From assembly GCA_964477445.1 (NCBI GenBank), contig CAYZED010000032.1, positions 1 to 21,947 on the forward strand: DNA of 21,947 nt, written 5' to 3'. Below are positions 15,858 through 21,707 of the stretch, in pieces; within the stretch, counting starts at the first letter, position 1; each line of letters opens with the position of its first letter. This DNA is from CAYZED01 sp964477445. Its GTDB lineage: Bacteria; Bacillota; Clostridia; Lutisporales; Lutisporaceae. A program made the position numbers and the translations under genes. The notes under the pieces are model-generated. The model searched no databases and was not told the origin of the DNA. It saw only the letters and a program-made list of their open reading frames with translations.

Positions 15858-16108
15858 CTCTTCGCGTACTCCTTCATCTCATCTCTATGTGTTGGGCAAA
15901 GGTCCATATACTCAGTAACTTTCGTTGAACATTTATCGCATATTGCATTGTCACAAGTTGATGTGAACTCTATTTTTGTTTCTCCTTTTGGTGGGTGCCC
16001 TGCGTAGCTTCCGCGAGTAACAATTGCATCACATAATTTAGTTGCTTTTCTTTTTCTGCAGAATTTGCAAAGTATAGCCGACGAATTAAATTCTGTTATT
16101 TCTCTCAT
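15854..16108 (-). CDS. Small zinc-finger-like protein
   Basis: The start is ATG 16108 (MREITEFNSSAILCKFCRKR), five bases after AAGGAG. The frame is open further up to 16174, but that part lies inside the upstream gene. The 84-residue protein has CKFCRKRKATKLC near residue 14, TCDNAICDKC near residue 55, and CPTH near the end, a pattern consistent with two zinc sites of the B-box or zinc-ribbon kind. Its stop overlaps the next start (ATGA). I cannot name the family. Confidence 0.7.
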   Translation of the reverse strand: MREITEFNSSAILCKFCRKRKATKLCDAIVTRGSYAGHPPKGETKIEFTSTCDNAICDKCSTKVTEYMDLCPTHRDEMKEYAKR

Positions 16109-16121
16109 AGCATCTCCTTCA

Positions 16122-16463
16122 TTATGGCAATTCAATATACACAACAATGCAGTCTTTCCATTCATAACTATCAATCATTTTTTGCGCCATTTCTTCAAGT
16201 TCTTCAATTGATAACTCCTTGTTTTCGTTACTTAAAAAATCAATCGTTCTTTCAAGCAGCTCTTCCTCATCGCTATCTTTAAGATAACAACATTCGTCTG
16301 ATCTATAGTATTTATCAACATGAGCCTCGTCCCAACCGCCTATCCAGTAGTTATTGCTATCGTCACAGCAGATTTCATAATTGACCATAGGTATAATTTC
16401 ATAGTTTGGAAATTGTTCTATCAACTCCAAAAGTTTTTTAACGTTTTCTTGTTGCTTTTTCAC
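16122..16463 (-). CDS. Acidic hypothetical protein
   Basis: This 113-residue protein starts at GTG 16463 (MKKQQENVKKLLELIEQFPN), whose GTGA overlaps the previous stop. It has a tryptophan-rich middle (NNYWIGGWDEAHVDKYY), an acidic helical part (EEELLERTIDFLSNENKELS) and ends IVVYIELP. The acidic composition and lack of motifs are typical of small phage early proteins; no function is proposed. Confidence 0.65.
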   Translation of the reverse strand: MKKQQENVKKLLELIEQFPNYEIIPMVNYEICCDDSNNYWIGGWDEAHVDKYYRSDECCYLKDSDEEELLERTIDFLSNENKELSIEELEEMAQKMIDSYEWKDCIVVYIELP

Positions 16464-16639
16464 GGCTCAATACCTCTCCTCTTATTTTCTTCAACAATCT
16501 CGTTAAGTAGCTCACCGTGTATGTCTTTTTCGTCCTTCATATACCTACCCGAACATACTATTACAAAAGATGATTCTATGGCTTGCCTTTTTAATACATA
16601 CAGTTCATCAGTTGTTGATTCCGCGTGTAGCTTTCCCAT
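16460..16639 (-). CDS. Small hypothetical protein
   Basis: This 59-residue protein begins MGKLHAESTTDELYVLKRQA. The ATG at 16639 is preceded by GGAGGAGTGATTG; the TTG one codon earlier is also possible. It contains a hydrophobic strand SSFVIVCSGRY and an acidic helix at the end. It is coupled to neighbours on both sides. Not recognised. Confidence 0.6.
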   Translation of the reverse strand: MGKLHAESTTDELYVLKRQAIESSFVIVCSGRYMKDEKDIHGELLNEIVEENKRRGIEP

Positions 16640-16642
16640 CAA

Positions 16643-16876
16643 TCACTCCTCCACATCATGCCCTGGGCACCCTTTTTTATAATCAAAGTTGTCACATTTA
16701 TCATTCATTGGGATAACTCTCCATCCTTTAGCTAGGCAGTCATACAAATACTCTCTCGCTTCCGCATCGGATAGTTTACGCCCATCATCATCTGTAAAAG
16801 TATTTTTTAGCGAGCCTTTCTTGCTATGATTTCTCAGCATTCCGCGAATGTCAGCGCACATATGAATCGTTTTCAT
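16643..16876 (-). CDS. Small hypothetical protein with C-terminal Cys motif
   Basis: This 77-residue protein starts MKTIHMCADIRGMLRNHSKK, with GAAGGTGAG upstream and the ATG directly after the previous stop. The middle (TFTDDDGRKLSDAEAREYLY) looks helical, and the end CDNFDYKKGCPGH carries two cysteines and a histidine. Not recognised. Confidence 0.62.
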   Translation of the reverse strand: MKTIHMCADIRGMLRNHSKKGSLKNTFTDDDGRKLSDAEAREYLYDCLAKGWRVIPMNDKCDNFDYKKGCPGHDVEE

Positions 16877-17632
16877 CTAGCTCACCTTCTCCTTTTTATA
16901 CAAATACTCTCTTTCAATCTTTCCCCTTATCGCCGTTGCAGATCTGTCAATATGCTCAGCTATAACTTCTGGTCTATATCCCTTAGCGTATAGTTCTCTT
17001 AAAATTTCCTCTTCTTCAGAAGTCCATTTAGTGTGATTGTCAGCTTTTACCGGAGTGCTCTTTATCCCTAAATCTCTGATTCTTTGCTTGATAGCTCCTT
17101 CAGTTCTTCGCATTTTTACTGAAATGTACCTGTAAGAATACTCATATCTACTGAGATACTGCTTAAGTAATGAATCTTCATCTTTCGTCCAGGGAGTTCT
17201 TTTATATGCTGCATATTTAATATCTGCAGTTCTTTGAGTCTTAACCCAATCTGGTTCAGCACCTAATACACCTACTTCTATCTTGTTAAAATCAAGGAAT
17301 GTTCTGTTTTGTTCCGCCCATTCCCAAAAATCATCTAGATAAATAATCATGTATTCCCTTTTAATCGTTTTTTTATATTTTACAGGCATATTTCTATTTT
17401 CAATCCAGCTTTTATAAATATATCCCCCTGCATTTGGTCTTCCGAGAGCTATCATTAGCTGGTTTAAAGTTATATACTCGCCCGAATGTATGTGTCTCCC
17501 CAGACCTATTCTAATCGCTTTAATTTTTATTGCATTAATGCTTTTTCCTAAAAATTTCGCAATATTTGGAATGCTTACTTCACCCCATTTATTTTGTAGA
17601 TAATCCAATTCATCTTTTGACCAATTTTTCAA
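16877..17632 (-). CDS. DNA-binding protein with Myb/SANT-like repeats
   Basis: About 251 residues. I prefer the TTG at 17630-17632 (KNWSKDELDYLQNKWGEVSI), eight bases after GAGAGG, over the GTG at 17641 that lies inside that site. Three related helix-turn-helix units can be seen, each with the Trp, acidic cluster and Leu spacing of Myb/SANT domains: WSKDELDYLQNKW (residues 3-15), WTKDEDSLLKQYL (about 147-160) and WTSEEEEILRELY (about 204-217). Between the first two lies a domain with LNQLMIALGRPNAGGYIYKS. Such proteins occur in Gram-positive phage early regions, where their DNA targets are mostly unknown. A regulator or replication accessory role is plausible. Confidence 0.75.
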   Translation of the reverse strand: MKNWSKDELDYLQNKWGEVSIPNIAKFLGKSINAIKIKAIRIGLGRHIHSGEYITLNQLMIALGRPNAGGYIYKSWIENRNMPVKYKKTIKREYMIIYLDDFWEWAEQNRTFLDFNKIEVGVLGAEPDWVKTQRTADIKYAAYKRTPWTKDEDSLLKQYLSRYEYSYRYISVKMRRTEGAIKQRIRDLGIKSTPVKADNHTKWTSEEEEILRELYAKGYRPEVIAEHIDRSATAIRGKIEREYLYKKEKVS

Positions 17633-17792
17633 TTTGAGCACCTCTCACTTGATTTTGATTTATATCTTGTGATTTAAATTCATAATATTTGCAATCGCTA
17701 ACTCTGCTATATGGACCATTTCCGCGAATCTTACACGCAAGAAGGAAAACCCTTTTTTCTATGCAATAAACACAATTCTCGCAGTTTTTCAT
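17610..17792 (-). CDS. Small cysteine-rich protein
   Basis: This 60-residue protein starts MKNCENCVYCIEKRVFLLAC with cysteines at 4, 7, 10, 20 and near 34, a spacing that suggests zinc binding. Its end overlaps the start of the Myb-like gene. The ribosome binding site (GGTG) is weak. Not recognised, but one of several small cysteine-rich genes in this operon. Confidence 0.62.
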   Translation of the reverse strand: MKNCENCVYCIEKRVFLLACKIRGNGPYSRVSDCKYYEFKSQDINQNQVRGAQIEKLVKR

Positions 17793-17823
17793 ATCACACC
17801 AACTTTCTTTTTACCCTGGTCTT

Positions 17824-18114
17824 TTATAACCCTGGAAATCTTAGCTGTCCATCGTCTCTAAAATAACCTGTCATTCTTTGAGCCGTGGACATCATTGTTT
17901 TGATTTTTGCCCAGTACTCATTCTTGAGGAAAAAATCAAGTTCTGCTTCAGTCTCTGCAATTTTATAACCACGTCCGTCACGTAACGAAATAATCGGAAT
18001 CCCATCTTGACGAAGCATTTCAATCTGTTTTCTGACTACGCGATCAGTCTGACCAGTCATGTTCATTAGCTCTTCCCTAGATCTCCAAATTTTAAAATTA
18101 TCAGCTGTAAGCAT
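17824..18114 (-). CDS. Winged helix-turn-helix protein
   Basis: The ATG at 18114 (MLTADNFKIWRSREELMNMT) follows GGGGAGGG at good spacing; the open frame further upstream lies in the replisome organizer gene. The 96-residue protein has a helix-turn-helix (REELMNMTGQTDRVVRKQIE) and a wing (IISLRDGRGYKI), then a helical tail ending in RDDGQLRFPGL. This is a common companion of the replisome organizer in Gram-positive phages. It may bind the origin or regulate the operon; the target is unknown. Confidence 0.75.
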   Translation of the reverse strand: MLTADNFKIWRSREELMNMTGQTDRVVRKQIEMLRQDGIPIISLRDGRGYKIAETEAELDFFLKNEYWAKIKTMMSTAQRMTGYFRDDGQLRFPGL

Positions 18115-18118
18115 GTTT

Positions 18119-19126
18119 TTATCCCTCCCCAATTTCATTTATTGCTTTATCCGGGCCAGCTCGATATTGTTCAGTTTTTACTGAAGCTGCTGCATTAATA
18201 AAATCTAAATTACCTTTGCCTTTAGCTATAAGTTTTTTTGCTAATTCTGAAGTATCATATGACCTTCCTGTGAAGTTAGGTTTTGCACTCAAAGACTTAT
18301 TATTAATAGTTTCATGAGTTTTGTTCAAGTAATTTCCCTCGAGTATTTTTACTAAATTACTTTTTTTAATGATCCAATCAAAAGTTGCACCCTTCCAGCC
18401 GTTTGAATTTTGAGAACGCCCAGTTAAGAAATCGCTATCCTCAACTGCTGAAAACAGTTTCTTGATTTTGTCTATGTCATTTTTCATAAATGAGTATATA
18501 GACTTGATTTGCTTTTTACGAGAGTCAGTGAGTACTTTGATTTGAGGTAAGCTCTTGCAGATATAATTAAAGTTATCCACAATTTCCTGGTAAGGAATCT
18601 CACCTCGTTCACGAGTGTATATATTCTTTATATCTATATCTTCTTCTTTATCTATATCTAGTGCGTTACTTTGCGTTACTGTAACGTTATGTGTAGCGTT
18701 ACAGTCCGTTACTGTAACATTGCATTCTTCAAGGAACTTTTGTTGTTTGTCTCTGTGTTCTGCGACCCTTCTGCGAGTTTGCTCTCGAATCTTTTCAAGT
18801 CCCTCGACATTTTGATGTTTATCCCAGTTTTTAATAGATATCAGTTCGTTTTCTTCGACAGATATCATTTCAAACTTTTCAAATATACCTAAAGCCATTC
18901 TTATAGAGGTCTCTTCTCTATTAAAAATTGCTGACAACATTTCGACTGTATATGCAATTTTATTTGATATAAAAAGCAATCCATTTTGATTTACCTTGCC
19001 AGCAAGAGATAATAATTTAAACCAAATTACAATAATCTCATCACGTGCTGGCATACGATCAATGATTTTGATTTTCTCATCGTCGAAAATATCAGTCTTA
19101 ATCTTAATCCACTTTATCTCAGGCAT
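18119..19126 (-). CDS. Phage replisome organizer / replication initiator
   Basis: The ATG at 19126 (MPEIKWIKIKTDIFDDEKIK) follows GGAGGCATAAAG. The 335-residue protein begins with the replisome organizer N-terminal winged-helix domain (residues 1-130, with IDRMPARDEIIVIWFKLLSL, LLFISNKIAYTVEMLSAIF, ISIKNWDKHQNVEGLEKIRE). A linker near residues 135-180 contains two copies of an 11-residue repeat (NVTVTDCNATH, NVTVTQSNALD) created by DNA repeats. A C-terminal part with QNSNGWKGATFDWIIKKSNL resembles the DnaD/helicase-loader-interacting end of such proteins. It opens the origin and loads the host helicase. As in several phages, the putative origin lies inside this gene. Confidence 0.88.
   Translation of the reverse strand: MPEIKWIKIKTDIFDDEKIKIIDRMPARDEIIVIWFKLLSLAGKVNQNGLLFISNKIAYTVEMLSAIFNREETSIRMALGIFEKFEMISVEENELISIKNWDKHQNVEGLEKIREQTRRRVAEHRDKQQKFLEECNVTVTDCNATHNVTVTQSNALDIDKEEDIDIKNIYTRERGEIPYQEIVDNFNYICKSLPQIKVLTDSRKKQIKSIYSFMKNDIDKIKKLFSAVEDSDFLTGRSQNSNGWKGATFDWIIKKSNLVKILEGNYLNKTHETINNKSLSAKPNFTGRSYDTSELAKKLIAKGKGNLDFINAAASVKTEQYRAGPDKAINEIGEG
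18618..18661. other. AT-rich stretch beside the iterons (candidate unwinding element)
   Basis: This stretch is almost only A and T with scattered C, with TATATCTATATC and TTATCTATATCT repeated. It adjoins the GTTAC iterons and could be where the origin opens. It codes for an acidic linker (DIDKEEDIDIK). Confidence 0.45.
18663..18721. repeat. Putative replication origin iterons
   Basis: Two tandem units with a 33-bp period (18663 and 18696) each read GCGTTAC, four bases, then CGTTACTGTAAC. Each therefore holds two direct GTTAC boxes and one inverted GTAAC box. In the first unit CGTTACTGTAACG is a perfect palindrome. These repeats lie in the replisome organizer gene, the usual place for phage origins, next to an AT-rich stretch. 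Confidence 0.7.
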
Positions 19127-19128
19127 CT

Positions 19129-19470
19129 TTATGCCTCCAATCGAACGATTTTTCTTGATTCTAGAACTTCGTACATTGTTAGCTTGTTGGTTTTCGCCCA
19201 AGCATATTCCTCAATGCAGCCTTTTGACTCTTTCCATCCAGGGCAAAATATAACTGCATCACAACTTTCTAATATCTTTATACATTTTTTCATAGCTGCA
19301 TCATTATCAAGACCTCTTGGCAATACATCTATTACATTAATTAGCGAAATCTGATGTTCAATTTTTAGATGCTCAGCCAATTTAATTGAATTAAAAAGAT
19401 TATGTGACTTTGACCCATACGACGTATATGGATGACTTAAGTAGTGAAAGTGATTAATATTAAAATTCAT
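19129..19470 (-). CDS. DUF4406-like (nucleoside deoxyribosyltransferase fold) protein
   Basis: The 113-residue protein starts at ATG 19470 (MNFNINHFHYLSHPYTSYGS), eight bases after GGAG; the GTG at 19479 is part of that site. YLSHPYTSYG near the N-terminus, NVIDVLPRGLDNDAAMKKC in the middle and CDAVIFCPGWKESKGCIEEY near the end match DUF4406, a family related to nucleoside 2-deoxyribosyltransferases and often found in phages. A role in nucleotide metabolism is inferred; the substrate is unknown. Its start shares a base with the stop of the small gene upstream (TAATG). Confidence 0.82.
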   Translation of the reverse strand: MNFNINHFHYLSHPYTSYGSKSHNLFNSIKLAEHLKIEHQISLINVIDVLPRGLDNDAAMKKCIKILESCDAVIFCPGWKESKGCIEEYAWAKTNKLTMYEVLESRKIVRLEA

Positions 19471-19646
19471 TATTGCCACTCCGTTTCTTCTGCTGAAAAT
19501 ATCAGTCTATTTATATTCATTCTTTTGCTTAGATAAAATATGCCGCTCTTTATAGCCTCTTCTGAAGTTCTTCCTTTAGCAAAGAGCCATCCAGTTTTTT
19601 TTCCATCTATGCTTTTGTAAGAAACTACCCAATCACGGTAACTCAT
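19470..19646 (-). CDS. Small hypothetical protein (58 aa)
   Basis: A complete gene: ATG at 19646 with AAGAGG seven bases upstream and TAA overlapping the next ATG (TAATG). It encodes MSYRDWVVSYKSIDGKKTGW, then LFAKGRTSEEAIKSGIFYLS, ending FSAEETEWQ. The strand-helix pattern (WVVSYKS, GWLFAKGRTSEEAI) resembles a small two-strand, one-helix fold. Not recognised. Confidence 0.65.
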   Translation of the reverse strand: MSYRDWVVSYKSIDGKKTGWLFAKGRTSEEAIKSGIFYLSKRMNINRLIFSAEETEWQ

Positions 19647-19660
19647 AATTTACCTCTTAT

Positions 19661-19915
19661 TTATCCCTTAATCTTTGTGATAGTAACCCTTTTCAACTTC
19701 AAATCCTTCTTCATGTAGGACTCAGAATAGTTGTCGCCTTTTATAGTAAAAAAGTACTTTGACTCTGATAAAAACTCTCCAAAAAACTTTCTTTGCCTGG
19801 TCTTTGCAGTTTTTATAACATACTCCGTAATCATGCAAGTAACTATCACCTTGTCCCCTGGAAGCAACCCTAGTTTTATAGGACTTACTTCTTCTGAAAA
19901 AATGTACTTGTCCAA
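19661..19915 (-). CDS. Small basic hypothetical protein
   Basis: I place the start at TTG 19913-19915 (MDKYIFSEEVSPIKLGLLPG), eight bases after AAGGAGG; the open frame from 19981 overlaps the upstream gene and has no site. The 84-residue protein has beta-rich stretches (DKVIVTCMITEYVI, KYFFTIKGDN, LKRVTITKI) and many lysines. It may bind nucleic acid, but no motif supports this. It sits within the early operon. Confidence 0.62.
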   Translation of the reverse strand: MDKYIFSEEVSPIKLGLLPGDKVIVTCMITEYVIKTAKTRQRKFFGEFLSESKYFFTIKGDNYSESYMKKDLKLKRVTITKIKG

Positions 19916-19934
19916 ATGAAATGCCTCCTTGAAA

Positions 19935-20141
19935 TTAGTTATCTCCAATTGAAAACAACTTGATAATATCCGCCCCAACAATCCTATAATCGCCTCGAAT
20001 CTTTCGATTGCCCTTAAATGCGATTTTTATTAACTCTCTGATTCTGTTTTCGCTCATTCCTGTAACTGGAATCAGCTCTTTAACTGTATATAAGTAATTT
20101 GGTTCAACTGGTGTTCTTTCACCCTCAAATGCTTTTTTCAT
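19935..20141 (-). CDS. Excisionase/MerR-like small HTH protein
   Basis: This 68-residue protein starts MKKAFEGERTPVEPNYLYTV. A winged-helix pattern runs through YTVKELIPVTGMSENRIREL and ends DYRIVGADIIKLF, as in excisionase-type DNA-binding proteins. Its start overlaps the stop of the small gene upstream (ATGA). It could direct excision or regulate early genes. The integrase is not in this window, so the pairing cannot be checked. Confidence 0.65.
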   Translation of the reverse strand: MKKAFEGERTPVEPNYLYTVKELIPVTGMSENRIRELIKIAFKGNRKIRGDYRIVGADIIKLFSIGDN

Positions 20142-20242
20142 TTCTCTTCTTCCTCCAAAATGTTAACTTTTTTATTATTTACTACTTCAATGAAGAACCC
20201 TCTTTTATTAAGTTCTATACATTCTTCTAGTGTTAAAAACAT
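20138..20242 (-). CDS. Very small protein (34 aa) coupled to the excisionase-like gene
   Basis: ATG at 20242 with GGAG eight bases upstream; it encodes MFLTLEECIELNKRGFFIEV, then VNNKKVNILEEEEK, and ends in a TGA overlapping the next ATG. The site and the ATGA overlap support a real gene, whose product may also serve to couple translation. Not recognised. Confidence 0.55.
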   Translation of the reverse strand: MFLTLEECIELNKRGFFIEVVNNKKVNILEEEEK

Positions 20243-20260
20243 AAATCCAACTCCGTTTCA

Positions 20261-20727
20261 TTATTTATTTTTACATTTATCCCCAATCAAAACCAGTTCA
20301 TTAATTGTTGATCTAAGTTTGTCGAAGTACTCTAATATAACTTTGAATTGGTCTTTTTCGGATTCATCAATAACTCCGTCTTCAGCTATTTGCATTAATG
20401 TTTTTTTCATGCCTTCTGAATTTTCTAAAGTATTCATTAATCTTAATGTAATCATTTCAATTGGCTTGCCCTCAACAGGCAAATCTCTCCCTATCGGACA
20501 TNNNNNNNNNNAAGCTCAGGAGCTCCATATCCGTCGGCCATTATTATTACCTTGTCAACCGGAACGACTTTACAAAGGTTGAGTTCATATTCGGCTAAAC
20601 TTGAAACGCTTATATTCAAATGTTCCGCTGCTCCCTCACGACTATTAAGCCTTTGATTGTACTTGGCAGCTCTTTTTCTTGCTTGACAGTAGACATTGTC
20701 TATTGCCTTTGTGGGTTGTTTTCCCAT
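20261..20727 (-). CDS. Phage XRE-family regulator, interrupted by an assembly gap
   Basis: The gene starts MGKQPTKAIDNVYCQARKRA after GGAAGGTG. A helix-turn-helix (NSREGAAEHLNISVSSLAEY, then ELNLCKVVPVDKVIIMADGY) ends at GAPEL before ten N (20502-20511). After the gap the other part continues CPIGRDLPVEGKPIEMITLR and a helical tail ending LVLIGDKCKNK. The frames differ, so the missing length is not a multiple of three; relatives have a short cysteine-containing stretch here. The whole is about 155 residues or more. The helical C-terminus (EKDQFKVILEYFDKLRSTIN) may dimerise. It is the second gene of the leftward early operon and probably regulates it. Confidence 0.8.
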
Positions 20728-20835
20728 TTCTTCACCTTCCTTTTTTTGTTTGTTGAGAACCTAGATTAACCATAAAAATATCGATTGATTGCAAATGTAT
20801 TAATAAACGTTCGATGTGATAAAATAAAATCTAAG

Positions 20836-20850
20836 GGGAATATTATTCCC
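20836..20850. promoter_or_regulatory. Operator O1 (15-bp palindrome)
   Basis: GGGAATATTATTCCC, perfect palindrome around one base. It overlaps the stop codon of the cro-like gene, 230 bases from the main operators, so it could act through looping. Confidence 0.7.
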
Positions 20851-21037
20851 TCGAGTCAGCAAAAAAAATTGTCCAAGCAAAACCTAGAACTTTGCTTATG
20901 GCTTTTGCAGTATCTACTGAAGGTTTTGTGTTTCCATTTTCAATCTTTGCAATCAAGCTTCTGTCTTTGCCGATTGACTTTGCAAGTGCATTTTGAGTCA
21001 ACCCTAATTTTTCTCTTTCTTCTTTTAACAATAACAT
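20843..21037 (-). CDS. Cro-like XRE repressor
   Basis: A 64-residue protein starting at ATG 21037 (MLLLKEEREKLGLTQNALAK) with GAGGTGATAGA upstream; the longer frame from 21139 would run through the operators and is rejected. The helix-turn-helix covers LTQNALAKSIGKDRSLIAKI and the protein ends in FAWTIFFADSRE. It is the first gene from the leftward early promoter, as expected of a Cro-type protein that promotes lytic growth by blocking the repressor promoter. Its stop lies within operator O1. Confidence 0.85.
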   Translation of the reverse strand: MLLLKEEREKLGLTQNALAKSIGKDRSLIAKIENGNTKPSVDTAKAISKVLGFAWTIFFADSRE

Positions 21038-21055
21038 TCTATCACCTCTTTTCGC

Positions 21056-21070
21056 AGGAATAATATTCAC
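21056..21070. promoter_or_regulatory. Operator O2
   Basis: AGGAATAATATTCAC, matching the O1/O3 consensus on the other strand (GTGAATATTATTCCT). It covers the expected transcription start of the leftward promoter. Confidence 0.72.
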
Positions 21071-21076
21071 AATATA

Positions 21077-21105
21077 AATATATGTGAATATTATTCCCTT
21101 GTCAA
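21077..21105 (-). promoter_or_regulatory. Leftward early promoter (PR-like)
   Basis: On the minus strand TTGACA (21100-21105) and TATATT (21077-21082) stand 17 bases apart. Operator O3 fills the spacer, so repressor binding would exclude RNA polymerase. It drives the cro-like gene and the whole early operon. Confidence 0.8.
21084..21098. promoter_or_regulatory. Operator O3
   Basis: GTGAATATTATTCCC. With O2 it also forms a larger perfect inverted repeat (14-base arms at 21057-21070 and 21084-21097, 13 bases between). It lies inside the leftward promoter. Confidence 0.78.
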
Positions 21106-21113
21106 TGCTATTT

Positions 21114-21128
21114 GTGAAATTTATTCCC
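21114..21128. promoter_or_regulatory. Operator O4
   Basis: GTGAAATTTATTCCC, a variant of the consensus, centred 30 bases from O3 and 27 from O5, between the two divergent promoters. Confidence 0.6.
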
Positions 21129-21133
21129 GTTTG

Positions 21134-21162
21134 TTGCAATGTGAATTTTTTTCACTCATAAT
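21134..21162 (+). promoter_or_regulatory. Repressor promoter (PRM-like)
   Basis: TTGCAA (21134-21139) and CATAAT (21157-21162) are 17 bases apart, with O5 in the spacer. It reads rightward to the repressor gene. The overlap with O5 suggests control by Cro and self-control by the repressor. Confidence 0.65.
21141..21155. promoter_or_regulatory. Operator O5
   Basis: GTGAATTTTTTTCAC, with GTGAA/TTCAC half-sites, the last of four evenly spaced sites in the divergent region. Confidence 0.6.
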
Positions 21163-21213
21163 ATAAATGTATTAATCTTTTCATGTAATTTTCTTTAGAA
21201 AGGCTGTGAGAAC

Positions 21214-21600
21214 TTGTCGTTTGGCGAAAAACTAAAAAAACTCAGAGAATCTAAGGATATCAAACAAGAAGATTTGTCAAAAATGCTCAATGTTGATAGA
21301 AGTACGGTAGGAAAATGGGAAAACAATACTAGTAAGCCTGACTTTGAAAAGCTCCTAAAAATTTCGAAATACTTTGAGGTTTCAACAGATTTTTTACTAG
21401 GCGTTGAGCAAAAAAACACCCAAGACGAACAAATTTCAAAAGCCCTAATAGACGATGATGAACTAATTAGCTTTTGGAAAACACTTAAAGAGCGTGAAGA
21501 TTTAAAACTCATGATGAAGCAAATAAAAGATCTTCCCGAAAACGATATAAAAACGATTCTTCGTATTATAAAAAGTTTCGAAAAAGAAAATGAGACATAA
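21214..21600 (+). CDS. Prophage XRE repressor (CI-like, short form)
   Basis: This 128-residue protein starts at TTG 21214 (MSFGEKLKKLRESKDIKQED) with a weak AAAGG upstream. The N-terminal helix-turn-helix is classic (DIKQEDLSKMLNVDRSTVGK, then WENNTSKPDFEKLLKISKYF, DFLLGV). The C-terminal 60 residues are helical (LMMKQIKDLPENDIKTILRI) and carry no LexA-type protease domain, so induction probably needs an antirepressor or an ImmA/IrrE-type protease elsewhere. It is divergent from the cro-like gene over four shared operators. It should keep the prophage silent; that role is by position and domain. Confidence 0.88.
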   Translation: MSFGEKLKKLRESKDIKQEDLSKMLNVDRSTVGKWENNTSKPDFEKLLKISKYFEVSTDFLLGVEQKNTQDEQISKALIDDDELISFWKTLKEREDLKLMMKQIKDLPENDIKTILRIIKSFEKENET

Positions 21601-21606
21601 ATTATT

Positions 21607-21634
21607 GCTGTTACGTATTGTGGCAGCTTATTTT
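21607..21634 (+). terminator. Possible terminator after the repressor
   Basis: GCTGTTAC pairs with GTGGCAGC (two G-T pairs) around GTATT, followed by TTATTTTG. The stem is short, so the call is weak, but it stands seven bases after the repressor stop. Confidence 0.4.
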
Positions 21635-21665
21635 GAAGACATCACAGTTAAATATTTTCATTAAA

Positions 21666-21680
21666 GGGAATGATATTTCC
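21666..21680. promoter_or_regulatory. Operator O6 in front of the DUF4236 gene
   Basis: GGGAATGATATTTCC, a variant of the operator consensus. It sits in the 17-base space before TATTAT (21681-21686), the likely -10 of the DUF4236 gene; the -35 (around TCATTA) is poor. The layout copies that of O3 and O5. Confidence 0.55.
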
Positions 21681-21707
21681 TATTATTGTTCATATCAAGG
21701 GGGGCTT

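Noticed and set aside
18663..18721. Possible CRISPR array
   Set aside because: Only two units with a few bases between boxes, inside a coding gene. There are no spacers of suitable length, and iterons explain it better.
20785..21063. Plus-strand open frame over the cro-like gene
   Set aside because: It runs antisense through a recognisable helix-turn-helix gene and has no start signals.
21195..21512. Minus-strand open frame of 105 codons
   Set aside because: It is a Ser/Phe-rich antisense shadow of the repressor gene.
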